A DNA stretch of 64,000 bases from Paenibacillus phytorum (GTDB lineage: Bacteria; Bacillota; Bacilli; Paenibacillales; NBRC-103111), in assembly GCF_013141715.1 (NCBI RefSeq), contig NZ_WHOA01000007.1:62001-126000 (forward strand), read 5' to 3'. This document shows positions 8,591-16,886 of the stretch, piece after piece. Both the position numbers and the translations under genes were made by a program. A model generated the notes under the pieces. It worked only from the letters and a program-made list of their open reading frames with translations, ran no database searches and had not been told where the DNA came from. The first letter of the stretch is position 1, and every line of letters starts with the position of its first letter.

Positions 8591-8764
8591 ATGATGTTCC
8601 GTAATGCTGAACTGAATAATTTCCATGACATCTTCTGCTTCGAGCGCCTCAATGCCAAACCGGAGGACGATCTCGGAGTCCAGCTCATAGCTGGTTAAGA
8701 AGGGGTACAACTCGGGTGTTAATTTCATTACAATCCTGGATAATTTGACTGTCTCCACAAGCAT
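8570..8764 (-). CDS. Small conserved-looking hypothetical protein
   Basis: A 64-residue acidic protein (LTPELYPFLTSYELDSEIVL, then FGIEALEAEDVMEIIQFSIT) with no membrane segment. It has its own extended -10 promoter and its own terminator, which supports expression. I do not recognise a family. The start is uncertain: ATG 8764 follows GGAAGGG closely, and an ATG at 8779 is also in frame. Confidence 0.55.
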   Translation of the reverse strand: MLVETVKLSRIVMKLTPELYPFLTSYELDSEIVLRFGIEALEAEDVMEIIQFSITEHHKDALYH

Positions 8765-8845
8765 CACCCTTCCAATCAAAAGATTAGAATACGAATTACG
8801 CCTGAACCACTCACGATGAAGCCAGAACTATATGAAATTAGTATC

Positions 8846-8851
8846 ATTATA
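8846..8851 (-). promoter_or_regulatory. Extended -10 promoter of the small gene
   Basis: On the minus strand TGTTATAAT gives a TGn-TATAAT extended -10 about 75 bases before the small gene. The -35 region is weak. Confidence 0.45.
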
Positions 8852-8893
8852 ACACAATTCAACTTGGAATAAAGAGGCGGATTGCTCGATTAT

Positions 8894-9715
8894 TCACTTA
8901 AGCTTGCGGAATTCTCCGACGACACCAACGGTTTCAACGATATTCACGAATGCTTTCGGGTCTATCTTCTTAATAATTCGCTTTAATTCTACGAGTTCAT
9001 AGCGCGTAGTGACGGTCATTAACATATCATGCTGCTGTTTCGTATAAGCGCCTTCCGTCTTAACTAAAGTTACGCCTCTAGGGAGTAGAAGCAGCTCGTT
9101 AAGCAACTCTTCCTTTTGTTTGGTTACAATGAACGCTGTCACTTTGACATGGCGAATATGTATAGAATCTACAACTTTGCCACTAATATAGATGGCAAGC
9201 ATCGAGCAAAGAGCAAGATCCCAATTTTGCTTGAAATAGCCTAGTGCAACAATGACCAGACCGTTCATGGATGAAAGAAGGGTTCCGAGAGGGAAATCAA
9301 ATTTTCGAGTCAAAATCAAGCCAACGATATCAAAGCCTCCACTTGAGCCACCTATTCTTAAGGTGATACCGCTTCCTATTCCAATGAGTACTCCCCCAAA
9401 AACTGCACCAAGAATGGGTTCCTGCGCAACATAGCTTGTTGGTATAATTTGCATCAACCATGCCGTTAATATGACCGACGCTACACTAATCATAATAAAT
9501 CTACGTCCAATTGAAACCAATCCCCAAATCATCAATGGCAGGTTAAACAATAAATACAAGAAACCAATGTTAAAATTCGTAAAATAACCAATAATCATGG
9601 CAAATCCAGAAACCCCGCCGCTAAGCAGTTGGTGAGGAATGAGGAACATGTTGAAGCCGACCGCGACAAGCAGTGCGCCAACTAGAATAATGAAAGCGTC
9701 TAGCGCCTTTTTCAA
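8894..9715 (-). CDS. YitT family membrane protein (DUF161/DUF2179)
   Basis: A 273-residue protein with five or six membrane helices followed by a soluble C-terminal domain of the DUF2179 type (about residues 190-270, with TKTEGAYT-like VKTEGAYTKQQHDMLM). The family strings LIPHQLLSGGVSGFAMI and GGSSGGFDIVGLIL are clear. The start is TTG at 9715, preceded by GAGGTG at 8 bases and giving the expected N-terminus MKKALDAF. YitT proteins are widespread in Firmicutes, but the transported substrate is not established. It stands between two minus-strand units with no obvious functional partner. Confidence 0.88.
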   Translation of the reverse strand: MKKALDAFIILVGALLVAVGFNMFLIPHQLLSGGVSGFAMIIGYFTNFNIGFLYLLFNLPLMIWGLVSIGRRFIMISVASVILTAWLMQIIPTSYVAQEPILGAVFGGVLIGIGSGITLRIGGSSGGFDIVGLILTRKFDFPLGTLLSSMNGLVIVALGYFKQNWDLALCSMLAIYISGKVVDSIHIRHVKVTAFIVTKQKEELLNELLLLPRGVTLVKTEGAYTKQQHDMLMTVTTRYELVELKRIIKKIDPKAFVNIVETVGVVGEFRKLK

Positions 9716-9843
9716 AACAAATCACCTCTAAAATAGTATGCAGCATAAAGCAAGTATAATTCATTCTTCTAAAACTTCAATCATAATTTACCTTCGGTCA
9801 ATTAAATGGACTTTAATGGAAAAAATTAATCCTTTGTTAAGAT

Positions 9844-9880
9844 AAAAAAAGCTGTGTCCAATTCATGGACAACAGCTTTA
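9844..9880 (-). terminator. Terminator of the DUF4178/DUF4247 unit
   Basis: On the minus strand AAAGCTGTTGTCC and GGACACAGCTTT pair, followed by TTTTTTATC. Confidence 0.8.
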
Positions 9881-9893
9881 TAAAAACAAATAA

Positions 9894-10583
9894 TTAACGT
9901 CTCTTGAAAGAGCCTGTCTTCTTAGATGTGCTTGGCTTACTAACAGATGGTTTAGTTACCTTGTTTGGTGTAGAACCATCATTTTTGCGGGTTGTAGAGT
10001 CGCTGCCTGAACTAGGCGTACCAGTACCGGTCTTGAAGCTGCCCGTTCTATCTGACGTTGTTGGCTTCTTATCCTTCGATACATCCGTTGTTGGAGTAGT
10101 CGCCTTACCGCCACCTGTGTTATAAGTCGGTGTCCGGGTATAGCCTTTATAGTCGTAAGGCCGTTTACTATTGAACCATCCCCCGCCGAATAAGGACTGA
10201 AGCAGGGTGGCAGTCAAGTAACCTTGCAAGAACGAGGAGTCGTAATGTGATTTGGCATATTCAATACTATCGATTTGAACAAGCGTGTTTTTACTATCAC
10301 TAGGGTCCTTTTGGACGTTAATGACCTTATCATTATAAACAAGGAACATTTGATCGTCAGATTCCTTGCTCTTTTCCTTCGGTGACTCTTTCGCTGCTAG
10401 TTCAGCTGTTACGGCAGGGACGCTTTTGTTTTCGACTAAATAAACCTTGGAGAGATTGCTCCCTTTGCCGTCAACACTAACTAACGGATACTGATCTTTG
10501 ATATAACGTCCGGCATCAGCGCCACACGCGGTCAGAAGGGCGATGATCAATAAGAAAGAAACCCATGAAGTCCATCTTTTCAC
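9894..10583 (-). CDS. DUF4247 lipoprotein
   Basis: A 229-residue lipoprotein with signal peptide and lipobox LLTAC (Cys at about residue 20). The central part (residues 25-135, IKDQYPLVSVDGKGSNLSKVY, DQMFLVYNDKVI, SFLQGYLTATLLQSLFGGGW) matches the DUF4247 pattern. The C-terminal 80 residues are a low-complexity Thr/Ser/Lys/Gly tail, probably spanning the wall. The start is GTG. It lies 50 bases after a DUF4178 gene; these two families often occur together in Bacillales. No biochemical function is known. Confidence 0.8.
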   Translation of the reverse strand: MKRWTSWVSFLLIIALLTACGADAGRYIKDQYPLVSVDGKGSNLSKVYLVENKSVPAVTAELAAKESPKEKSKESDDQMFLVYNDKVINVQKDPSDSKNTLVQIDSIEYAKSHYDSSFLQGYLTATLLQSLFGGGWFNSKRPYDYKGYTRTPTYNTGGGKATTPTTDVSKDKKPTTSDRTGSFKTGTGTPSSGSDSTTRKNDGSTPNKVTKPSVSKPSTSKKTGSFKRR

Positions 10584-10633
10584 TTTTCAGTAATCCCTCC
10601 TTTCCAAACATTTCTAATGATAACATAGGTTGT

Positions 10634-11170
10634 CTAGGGCGTCGATTTCAAAAATTTAATCTGATTGCCCGGTGTTCGCTCTCCTTCAAGAGCAATAAAT
10701 TTACCATCCTGCCATTGGAGGAAGAAGAATCTACGGTCCGGTCCAAAATATCTCCAAAAGAGACAATCGTCTCCGCTGCGGAAGTCCGTATTTCCTTCAG
10801 TCCGAGTAACATCATTGCGATGAAACTCCAATTCGAAGGTAACATCTTCGTCAAGCTCCAAACGAGTAGGGACATCATTCGGATCATCTAATGCGCCTTC
10901 GACAAAGCTGCAAAGGAAACAGTCATAGGTTCGCCCTTTTTCCACAATCAAACACTGAATATTTTTGCCGCTTTGTAAATAATAAGCGTAGCGATGTGGA
11001 GCAAACCCGCGGTCAAAATAAATGACCTTGCCGGAAACGACATACTCCTCTAAGTCAACATTAACAATATCCCCAACCCTGGCATCTTCAAGTGGATTAC
11101 CTATAGGTGTTGTTGTTGGTTCTTGTTTTTGACTACGCAGGATGCTGCTGACTCGTTTAAATATCGACAT
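10634..11170 (-). CDS. DUF4178 domain protein
   Basis: A 178-residue soluble protein. Its pattern, ARVGDIVNVDLEEYVVSGK, then YFDRGFAPHRYAYYLQSG, then FFLQWQDGKFIALEGER, fits the DUF4178 beta-rich domain. There is no signal peptide. GAGGAGAG lies before the ATG. It is co-oriented with, and close to, the DUF4247 lipoprotein gene, so the two are probably one transcript. In other Bacillales this pair sits near DUF350 and polyamine genes, which I do not see here. Function unknown. Confidence 0.75.
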   Translation of the reverse strand: MSIFKRVSSILRSQKQEPTTTPIGNPLEDARVGDIVNVDLEEYVVSGKVIYFDRGFAPHRYAYYLQSGKNIQCLIVEKGRTYDCFLCSFVEGALDDPNDVPTRLELDEDVTFELEFHRNDVTRTEGNTDFRSGDDCLFWRYFGPDRRFFFLQWQDGKFIALEGERTPGNQIKFLKSTP

Positions 11171-11280
11171 TGAAAACTCTCCTCTATTCCGTTTATTGTT
11201 CTACCTTGTAATACGTTTAGCTTATGCGTTAGGTTTCGTTCTCATTATGTAAGACGCTACTGGAAATGTGTGTATGACTT

Positions 11281-11450
11281 GTGCTATAATAGTTTAGATG
11301 TTCTTAAGGGCGGCCAGTTGGATCATGGAAGATGATAAATCGAAAGTGTATTCCACCAATAAAACTATAGACACGGATAGGAAGTCGTACTTAAGGGTAA
11401 AAAAGATACAAGGCATTAGCCTGCCCTGTACAAAAGGAGATTGAATATAT
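11281..11450 (+). promoter_or_regulatory. Extended -10 promoter and long leader of the helicase gene
   Basis: GTGCTATAAT gives TGC-TATAAT, a consensus extended -10 (11282-11290), without a good -35. It is followed by an untranslated leader of about 150 bases with a repeated CTTAAGGG (about 11303 and 11391) and a small hairpin-prone segment near 11410-11432. Long leaders are common for cold-inducible helicase genes; regulation here is inference. Confidence 0.5.
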
Positions 11451-13064
11451 TTGAAAACATTTCAAGAGTTTGGTTTAGAGCCAACGATTTTACGCGCTAT
11501 TACGGAGATGGGCTTTGAAGAGTCCACACCGATCCAAGAAAAAACGATTCCTTTGGCTATGGAAGGCCGGGATTTAATCGGGCAAGCGCAAACAGGAACA
11601 GGTAAAACAGCTGCTTTCGGTATTCCGCTTATTCACAAAATCAATATGAAAGAAGAGCGCATTTCTGCTCTTATCATGTGTCCTACACGGGAACTTGCCA
11701 TCCAGGTTGCGGAAGAGATTGAGAAACTCGGTCGTTTCAAAGGCATTCGTTCCTTGCCCATCTATGGTGGACAGGATATCGTTAAACAAATTCGTGCATT
11801 GAAGAAAAAACCGCAAATCATTATCGGTACACCGGGACGTCTACTTGACCATATTAACCGTAAAACAATCAAATTAGACGATGTGCAAACAGTGGTTTTG
11901 GATGAAGCGGATGAAATGCTTGACATGGGCTTCATGGATGATATCCAGTCCATTTTGAAATTGGTACCAGAAGAGCGTCACACAATGTTGTTCTCTGCTA
12001 CAATGCCAACCAATATTCAAAAATTGGCACAACAGTTTCTTCGTAACCCTGAGCACGTATCGGTTATCCCGAAACAAGTTAGTGCTCCATTGATTGACCA
12101 AGCTTATATCGAATTGCATGAAAAACAAAAATTCGAAGCGCTTAGCCGTTTGATCGACATGGAAGCTCCAGATCTTGCAATCATCTTCGGTCGTACAAAA
12201 CGTCGGGTTGATGAATTGGCAGAAGCTCTTCAAAAAAGAGGCTATGCAGCTGAAGGTCTTCATGGTGACTTGTCCCAAAATCAACGCGATAATGTTATGA
12301 GAAAATTCCGTGACGGCAGCATTGATGTCCTTGTAGCAACAGACGTTGCTGCGCGTGGTCTAGATGTATCTGGCGTTACTCATGTAATTAACTTTGACCT
12401 TCCGCAAGATCCGGAAAGCTATGTTCACCGTATCGGTCGTACAGGCCGCGCTGGTAAAGAAGGTACAGCTTGGACTTTCGTAACACCTAGAGAAATCGAT
12501 CACCTGCACTTTATCGAAAAAGTTACACGCCACAAAATTAACAAAAAACCATTACCTAGCTTGGCTGAAGCCATTGAAGGTAAACAAAAAATGACAGCTG
12601 AGCGTATTCTTGATGTTCTTCAAAATGATACACAAGCTGAATTCAAAGGCCTAGCTATTCAAATGTTAGAGCAATATGATTCCGTAAATCTCCTTGCAGC
12701 AGCTATGAAGCTTCTGACAGGCGACAAAAAGGAAACGAATATTGAGTTAACACCAGAAGATCCGATTCGTGCAAGAAAGAAAAAATTCGATGTACGCAGC
12801 TCAGGTAGACGAGTTGGCGGCGGCTACGGCTCAAGTTCAGGATCAGGAGATCGTCGTCAAGGTGGCGGATACAGCTCCGGTGCTGGTTCAAGCAGCAGCT
12901 CAAACTCCCGTTACCCGCGTAAAGATAGCAGAGATTATGGTTCAAACAGAGAAGGTGGAAGCAGTTCATCTTCCAGAAACCGTGAATACGGAAGCAACAA
13001 CTCCGGGAACCGCGATCGTTCAAGAGCTCCTCGTAAGAGCGAAGATACATTAGTGAATAAATAA
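11451..13064 (+). CDS. cshA: DEAD-box ATP-dependent RNA helicase (CshA type)
   Basis: A 537-residue RNA helicase with every core motif visible: Q motif ([10 protein letters not shown]), I (AQTGTGKT), Ia (PTRELA), Ib (GTPGR), II (DEAD), III (SAT), IV-VI ending [10 protein letters not shown]. Residues about 440-537 form a Gly/Ser/Arg-rich tail with [11 protein letters not shown] and repeated RxR/RDYGS units, typical of RNA-binding tails of CshA-like helicases linked to the RNA degradosome and cold growth. The start is TTG, 9 bases after AAAGGAGA, giving MKTFQEFGL. The protein is somewhat longer than B. subtilis CshA, the difference being the tail. Confidence 0.93.
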   Translation: MKTFQEFGLEPTILRAITEMGFEESTPIQEKTIPLAMEGRDLIGQAQTGTGKTAAFGIPLIHKINMKEERISALIMCPTRELAIQVAEEIEKLGRFKGIRSLPIYGGQDIVKQIRALKKKPQIIIGTPGRLLDHINRKTIKLDDVQTVVLDEADEMLDMGFMDDIQSILKLVPEERHTMLFSATMPTNIQKLAQQFLRNPEHVSVIPKQVSAPLIDQAYIELHEKQKFEALSRLIDMEAPDLAIIFGRTKRRVDELAEALQKRGYAAEGLHGDLSQNQRDNVMRKFRDGSIDVLVATDVAARGLDVSGVTHVINFDLPQDPESYVHRIGRTGRAGKEGTAWTFVTPREIDHLHFIEKVTRHKINKKPLPSLAEAIEGKQKMTAERILDVLQNDTQAEFKGLAIQMLEQYDSVNLLAAAMKLLTGDKKETNIELTPEDPIRARKKKFDVRSSGRRVGGGYGSSSGSGDRRQGGGYSSGAGSSSSSNSRYPRKDSRDYGSNREGGSSSSSRNREYGSNNSGNRDRSRAPRKSEDTLVNK

Positions 13065-13084
13065 GGGGAATAACCCCAAAAAAG

Positions 13085-13120
13085 AAAGGCGGAGATCCTG
13101 AAGGATCTTCGCCTTTTTAC
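13085..13120 (+). terminator. Terminator of cshA
   Basis: AAAGGCGGAGATCC and GGATCTTCGCCTTTTT form a strong stem with a TGAA loop. Confidence 0.9.
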
Positions 13121-13134
13121 CTTGAGTATATGGT

Positions 13135-13221
13135 TTACAGTACGAAAGAGCTAGTAATGATAACGAGCAAGATGAAGAGAACCAAAATGGCACCGGCGGA
13201 TGTTCCAACTGGATGAGACAT
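13135..13221 (-). CDS. YjcZ-like sporulation micro-protein (28 aa)
   Basis: A very short gene found by reading the gap after cshA. The protein starts MSHPVGTSAGAILV and continues as one hydrophobic helix ending SSFVL, the pattern of the YjcZ family of tiny membrane-bound sporulation proteins. A textbook AGGAGG lies 8 bases before the ATG. A CATAGTATA element about 50 bases upstream resembles a SigE/SigK -10. Ribosome site, promoter-like element and family resemblance agree, although the length alone would not be significant. Confidence 0.7.
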   Translation of the reverse strand: MSHPVGTSAGAILVLFILLVIITSSFVL

Positions 13222-13270
13222 AGTATCAACCTCCTGAAAAATATTTGGGTGTAGTTCTTATTGACAATAC

Positions 13271-13279
13271 TATACTATG
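13271..13279 (-). promoter_or_regulatory. Possible SigE/SigK -10 element of the YjcZ-like gene
   Basis: On the minus strand CATAGTATA fits CATAnnnTA, the mother-cell sigma -10 pattern. I could not define a matching -35. Confidence 0.3.
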
Positions 13280-13429
13280 TAAAAGAACCTAGAACGACTA
13301 GACGTCTACCTATATGTTGAAAAATAGGCTATAATTAAACCAATGTAAAAGTAAGACAACTTAAGATGTATGCGTTTTAACAATCAACGTAGAAAGTTTC
13401 CGGAAGGAAACGCTAAGGAGGAAGCTGTT

Positions 13430-14275
13430 TTGGAGTTTAGAGGAGTTATGGGAGGACTGTACAGAATATCGGAGTGGATTATGCGTTTGTCGGTCATTAA
13501 TCTGCTTTGGATGCTATGTTCGATTCCGGTTTTCTTTTTTACTTTTATGGGCTTGGTAAGTCCATCCGTTGATGCATTGAAGGCATCACTACCCATTATC
13601 GCCATTTTGGCACCGTTTACTTTATTTCCTGCAACTTCCGCGATGTTTGCTGTAGCTCGGAAATGGGTAACAGGAGAAGAAGATGTACCACTTTTGAAAA
13701 CATATTTCCGTGGATATAAAGAAAACTACCTGCAGAGCATGGTAGGTGGTATTTTCTTCGTAATCATTTTCGTAATCATTGCGGTGAACTACTTCTTTTA
13801 TTTGAAGCAGGGGAGTTCACTGAAATTATTGGCCGTATTGTTTATTGCTTTCACGGTCATTATTATCATTTCTTTGTTCAATTTCTTCTCGATTATGGTT
13901 CATTTGCATATGAAGGTTTTACAAATTTTGAAGAATGCTGTATTGATTACCATTGGCAATCCAATCAATTCGATCGTTCTGCTGCTTTGCAATGGAGCCA
14001 TCCTTTACATTTGTTTGACCAAATTTAATTTCTTCCTCGTCGTTTTCTTTATGGGAAGTATTATGGCAACCTTCTCGTTCTGGCAGTTTAACCGCAGCTT
14101 CACCAAACTCCAAACGAAGCAGCAAGAATTAGAAGAGAAGGAACAACAGAGGTTGGCTGAAGCGCAAGAAGAGGAAGCACAAAGTGACGCTGAAGCTGTA
14201 ACTGAAGGTGAAGAAGAAAGTAAGAAAGAAATTAGCTTGCATAAAAAAGATGAGAATGAAAAGACTAGAGACTAA
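13430..14275 (+). CDS. YesL-like DUF624 membrane protein
   Basis: A 281-residue protein with about five membrane helices in the first 200 residues and a strongly acidic, Gln/Glu/Lys-rich cytoplasmic tail (QQELEEKEQQRLAEAQEEEA). The beginning, FRGVMGGLYRISEWIMRL followed by NLLWML, matches DUF624/YesL proteins, which are often found near carbohydrate genes but have no defined function. The TTG at 13430 is preferred because AAGGAGG is 7 bases upstream and the protein then starts as in the family; the ATG at 13370 lacks a ribosome site. A 6S-like RNA gene follows. Confidence 0.8.
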   Translation: MEFRGVMGGLYRISEWIMRLSVINLLWMLCSIPVFFFTFMGLVSPSVDALKASLPIIAILAPFTLFPATSAMFAVARKWVTGEEDVPLLKTYFRGYKENYLQSMVGGIFFVIIFVIIAVNYFFYLKQGSSLKLLAVLFIAFTVIIIISLFNFFSIMVHLHMKVLQILKNAVLITIGNPINSIVLLLCNGAILYICLTKFNFFLVVFFMGSIMATFSFWQFNRSFTKLQTKQQELEEKEQQRLAEAQEEEAQSDAEAVTEGEEESKKEISLHKKDENEKTRD

Positions 14276-14284
14276 ACCTACCAG

Positions 14285-14313
14285 TTGATAATCAACCGGT
14301 ACGGCACTATAAT
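14285..14313 (+). promoter_or_regulatory. SigA promoter of the 6S-like RNA
   Basis: TTGATA (14285-14290) and TATAAT (14308-14313) with a 17-base spacer. A start near 14320 coincides with the 5' arm of the RNA closing stem, and no protein gene follows. Confidence 0.8.
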
Positions 14314-14319
14314 AAGAAA

Positions 14320-14508
14320 TACAAAAGAATCCTGCGATGTTCGTAACGGTTTTAAGTTGTTTTAAACCAATGACTGTTTCTAGGGAGACCTACATTGAAG
14401 TGTGGCTGACATGCCCTCGAAAGGGGACCTCAAATACACCTCTGCGGACACCCACCTGCGAGAGCGGGTTTGAAGCACCGAAACCGGACGGCATAGGCGG
14501 GTTTTTTT
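14320..14508 (+). ncRNA. ssrS: Probable 6S RNA
   Basis: A discrete non-coding unit of about 190 bases with its own strong promoter and a T7 tail. The ends form a long closing stem: 5' CCTGCGATGTTCGT pairs, with bulges and wobbles, to 3' ACGGCATAGGCGGG. This matches the layout of 6S RNA, including the GATGTTCG near the 5' end and the CGGCAT near the 3' end also seen in E. coli 6S. The middle can fold into a long irregular hairpin with a large open bubble. 6S RNA binds SigA-RNA polymerase as a promoter mimic. No plausible ORF or ribosome site occurs inside. Another structured RNA remains possible. Confidence 0.72.
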
Positions 14509-14513
14509 GTATT

Positions 14514-14557
14514 AAAAAGAGGTTGATCAGGAAGATTCCTGATTCAACCTCTTTTTA
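14514..14557. terminator. Strong bidirectional terminator between the RNA gene and xylB
   Basis: AAAAAGAGGTTGATCAGG and its near-perfect complement flank a short loop, with T/A runs on both sides. It can stop both the RNA unit and xylB. Confidence 0.85.
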
Positions 14558-14566
14558 ATTTGTTTT

Positions 14567-16096
14567 TTAATGACCAGCCAAATCACTTAGCTGATGAAAT
14601 GTATGCTGAAGAGTTCCATAAAGACCGCGATATATTTGATAATAGGCTTCATACTGTTTCTGATTATCAACATTTGGTTCTACGCGATCGGTGACATGAA
14701 TCCATTTCTCACAGAGTGTAGTAATATCCTCATGCAGTACGCCGGAAGCAGCCATAATAGCAGCGCCATACGCAGGGCCGTCTGTAGAATTAACAGTGAT
14801 CACAGGGATACCGAAGATGTCAGCAATCATTTGACGCCAGAACGGACTTCTGGCACCGCCGCCATTAACGCGAAGTTCGGTGACTTCAATGCCAGACTCG
14901 CGGATAAGTTGCAGCGAATCGCGGAGCCCGAAGGTAATGCCTTCAAGAACGGCACGAGTGAGATGTGCTTTTTCGTGCCGTAGGTTTAGACCAATGAAGG
15001 CGCCTCGAGCCTTCGGATCGGGGTGCGGTGTCCGCTCCCCGGATAAGTAAGGCAGGAAGAGCAAGCCTTCGCTCCCGAGGGGAGCTGTGGCTGCTGCAGA
15101 CGTCAAGATCTCGTAGACGTCTTTGCCTTCCTGCTGCGCACGCTCAAGCTCCTCGTGCGCGAAGTGGTTGCGCCACCACTGGAACGAGCCGCCAGCGGCC
15201 AGCATGACCCCCATGCGGTGCCACTTGCCAGGTACGCCGTGACAGAAGGAATGAAGCCGATAAGCTTCATCTACTTGATAAGTGTCGTCGTGAACGAAGA
15301 CGACACCGGACGTGCCGAGCGCCACAGAGGCGATGCCTTGGCGTACGACGCCAACACCTACGGCGCCGCAGGCTTGGTCGCCGCCGCCAGCGACGACCTT
15401 GGTGCCTGCGGCTAGGCCCGTTAGGCTGGCCGCTTCAGGCAGCAGGTGTCCGGCCACGTCGCCGGACTCATAGAGCGGCGGCAGCCATTCCATCGGAATG
15501 GCCAGCCGCTCAGTGACGGTCTGCGACCAGCTGCGGTGGGCGACGTCCAGCAGCAGGGTGCCGCTTGCGTCGGCCATGTCCATGCCGAACGCTCCCGTCA
15601 GGCGCAGCCTGACGTAGTCCTTCGGCAGCAGCAGATGCCGAACGCGCGCGTAATGCTCAGGCTCATGCTGCCGGAGCCAAATGACCTTGGGCGCGGTGAA
15701 GCCGGTCAGCGCACGGTTGCCCGTTAGTCGTCCGAGTTCGGCTTCGCCGACGGTCGACTCGATGTAAGTGCACTGCTCCGCGGTGCGCTGGTCACACCAA
15801 AGCAGTGCAGGCCGGATGACCTGCTGCGCCTCATCAAGGAATACCGACCCGTGCATCTGGCCGGAGAAGCCAATACCAGCGACGGCTTCGCCAGCGACGC
15901 TTGTTTTCTCTAAAAGAGCGCGGATACCCTTGACTGTTGCGTTCCACCAATCCTCAGGATGCTGCTCAGCCCATCCCGGATGGGGCTGCTTAAGCGGATA
16001 TTCAACGCTATGGCTGCCAATCACCTGACCGGAGTCATCCACAAGAATGCATTTAACTGCAGAAGTTCCTAAATCTAAACCCATGAAATACGACAC
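14567..16096 (-). CDS. xylB: Xylulokinase (FGGY family)
   Basis: A 509-residue FGGY kinase that phosphorylates D-xylulose to xylulose 5-phosphate. Visible motifs are GLDLGTSAVKCILVD (phosphate 1), GIGFSGQMHG and LWCDQRT (substrate region typical of XylB), AGGGDQACGAVG, and the C-terminal FGGY signature region LRVNGGGARSPFWRQMIADI. The GTG start follows AAAGGGTGA at 6 bases; an internal ATG four codons on is a weaker alternative. No xylA or xylR lies within the window. The central 900 bases are clearly GC-richer than the surroundings. A dyad resembling a XylR operator lies upstream. Confidence 0.93.
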   Translation of the reverse strand: MSYFMGLDLGTSAVKCILVDDSGQVIGSHSVEYPLKQPHPGWAEQHPEDWWNATVKGIRALLEKTSVAGEAVAGIGFSGQMHGSVFLDEAQQVIRPALLWCDQRTAEQCTYIESTVGEAELGRLTGNRALTGFTAPKVIWLRQHEPEHYARVRHLLLPKDYVRLRLTGAFGMDMADASGTLLLDVAHRSWSQTVTERLAIPMEWLPPLYESGDVAGHLLPEAASLTGLAAGTKVVAGGGDQACGAVGVGVVRQGIASVALGTSGVVFVHDDTYQVDEAYRLHSFCHGVPGKWHRMGVMLAAGGSFQWWRNHFAHEELERAQQEGKDVYEILTSAAATAPLGSEGLLFLPYLSGERTPHPDPKARGAFIGLNLRHEKAHLTRAVLEGITFGLRDSLQLIRESGIEVTELRVNGGGARSPFWRQMIADIFGIPVITVNSTDGPAYGAAIMAASGVLHEDITTLCEKWIHVTDRVEPNVDNQKQYEAYYQIYRGLYGTLQHTFHQLSDLAGH

Positions 16097-16151
16097 GAAG
16101 ATTCACCCTTTGTTGGTTAAGTTGTTGTAGTTAAGTAGTTTCTTCTATATT

Positions 16152-16178
16152 CTTTGTTTGTTTAATAAATATACAAAG
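16152..16178 (-). promoter_or_regulatory. Candidate operator upstream of xylB
   Basis: CTTTGTTTGTTT and AAATATACAAAG form an imperfect inverted repeat (10 of 12 positions) around a 3-base centre. The GTTTGTTTAA core recalls Bacillus XylR operators. No regulator gene is nearby. Confidence 0.35.
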
Positions 16179-16232
16179 ATTATTGAGTATTATATTCGCA
16201 TGATTTAACGGAAATCCTGCTTACGGCGATAT

Positions 16233-16727
16233 TTAATTCCATATTAAATTCATTTCATGCCACTGGATGCCAGCATGTTTAGAAGCTGATGGAGCTACAT
16301 AAAGAAATCCATTTTTTTCATAGAATGAAATTAAATGCTCTTCACACATTAAAACAATCCCTTTCAAATCATCTTTTCTGGCTATTTCGATGATACGTTG
16401 CAGAAGTTCAGTAGCAACCCCGCGTCGTTGGTAGGATGGGTGTACAGCTATGGTCAACACACAGAGGTATTGTCCTTCCTCAGCGTGCTGTGTCTCTTGC
16501 TTGATACTATCATTTGCTAATTCTTTATTATATATCTTTACGCTATTGGTTACGCCGATAATTTGACGGTCTAGCTCATTTTCTGCCACAAGAAAATAGG
16601 ATCCAAAGACATGCTTTCTCATCTGAAAAGCTTCTAATGTAGCAGCAGCCTCCTTTGAGAAAACAGCAGTCTCGATCTCATAAGCCTTCCTAATATCTGT
16701 ATCGCTTTCAACTGGGCGAATCAGCAT
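16233..16727 (-). CDS. GNAT family N-acetyltransferase
   Basis: A 164-residue GNAT enzyme. The acetyl-CoA pyrophosphate loop reads YQRRGVATELLQRI, preceded by beta-strand 4 YLCVLTIAVHP and followed by FYEKNGFLYV, the usual C-terminal motif B. AAGGAGGT lies 10 bases before the ATG. It is divergent from mntH and upstream of xylB on the same strand, but an about 136-base gap containing a dyad suggests xylB has its own promoter. The acceptor is unknown. Confidence 0.82.
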   Translation of the reverse strand: MLIRPVESDTDIRKAYEIETAVFSKEAAATLEAFQMRKHVFGSYFLVAENELDRQIIGVTNSVKIYNKELANDSIKQETQHAEEGQYLCVLTIAVHPSYQRRGVATELLQRIIEIARKDDLKGIVLMCEEHLISFYEKNGFLYVAPSASKHAGIQWHEMNLIWN

Positions 16728-16754
16728 GATCGTTGAATACCTCCTTGTAAAAAC

Positions 16755-16768
16755 TTTCCTAAGGGAAA
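16755..16768. promoter_or_regulatory. Candidate MntR-type operator between GNAT and mntH
   Basis: TTTCCTAAGGGAAA, a TTTCC-N4-GGAAA dyad, resembles the MntR box TTTGCCTTAAGGAAA. A TATAAT (16824-16829) lies between it and mntH, without a good -35. The dyad is about 120 bases from mntH, nearer the divergent GNAT gene. Confidence 0.35.
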
Positions 16769-16886
16769 ATGTTTTTTATATGCACATGATTGTTTGCCTA
16801 TAGCATAAGATAGGGGCATATAGTATAATCATGAATAAAGTTTCCTTTGAACAACATTATTGGTCTTGTGAAAGAAGGGTAATCAG

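Noticed and set aside
14337-14558. 73-codon open frame within the 6S-like RNA
   Set aside because: No ribosome site, odd composition, and it runs through the RNA terminator; the stretch is better explained as structured RNA.
14594-16028. Plus-strand frames opposite xylB
   Set aside because: They are shadows of the GC-rich xylB sequence, which has full FGGY kinase motifs.
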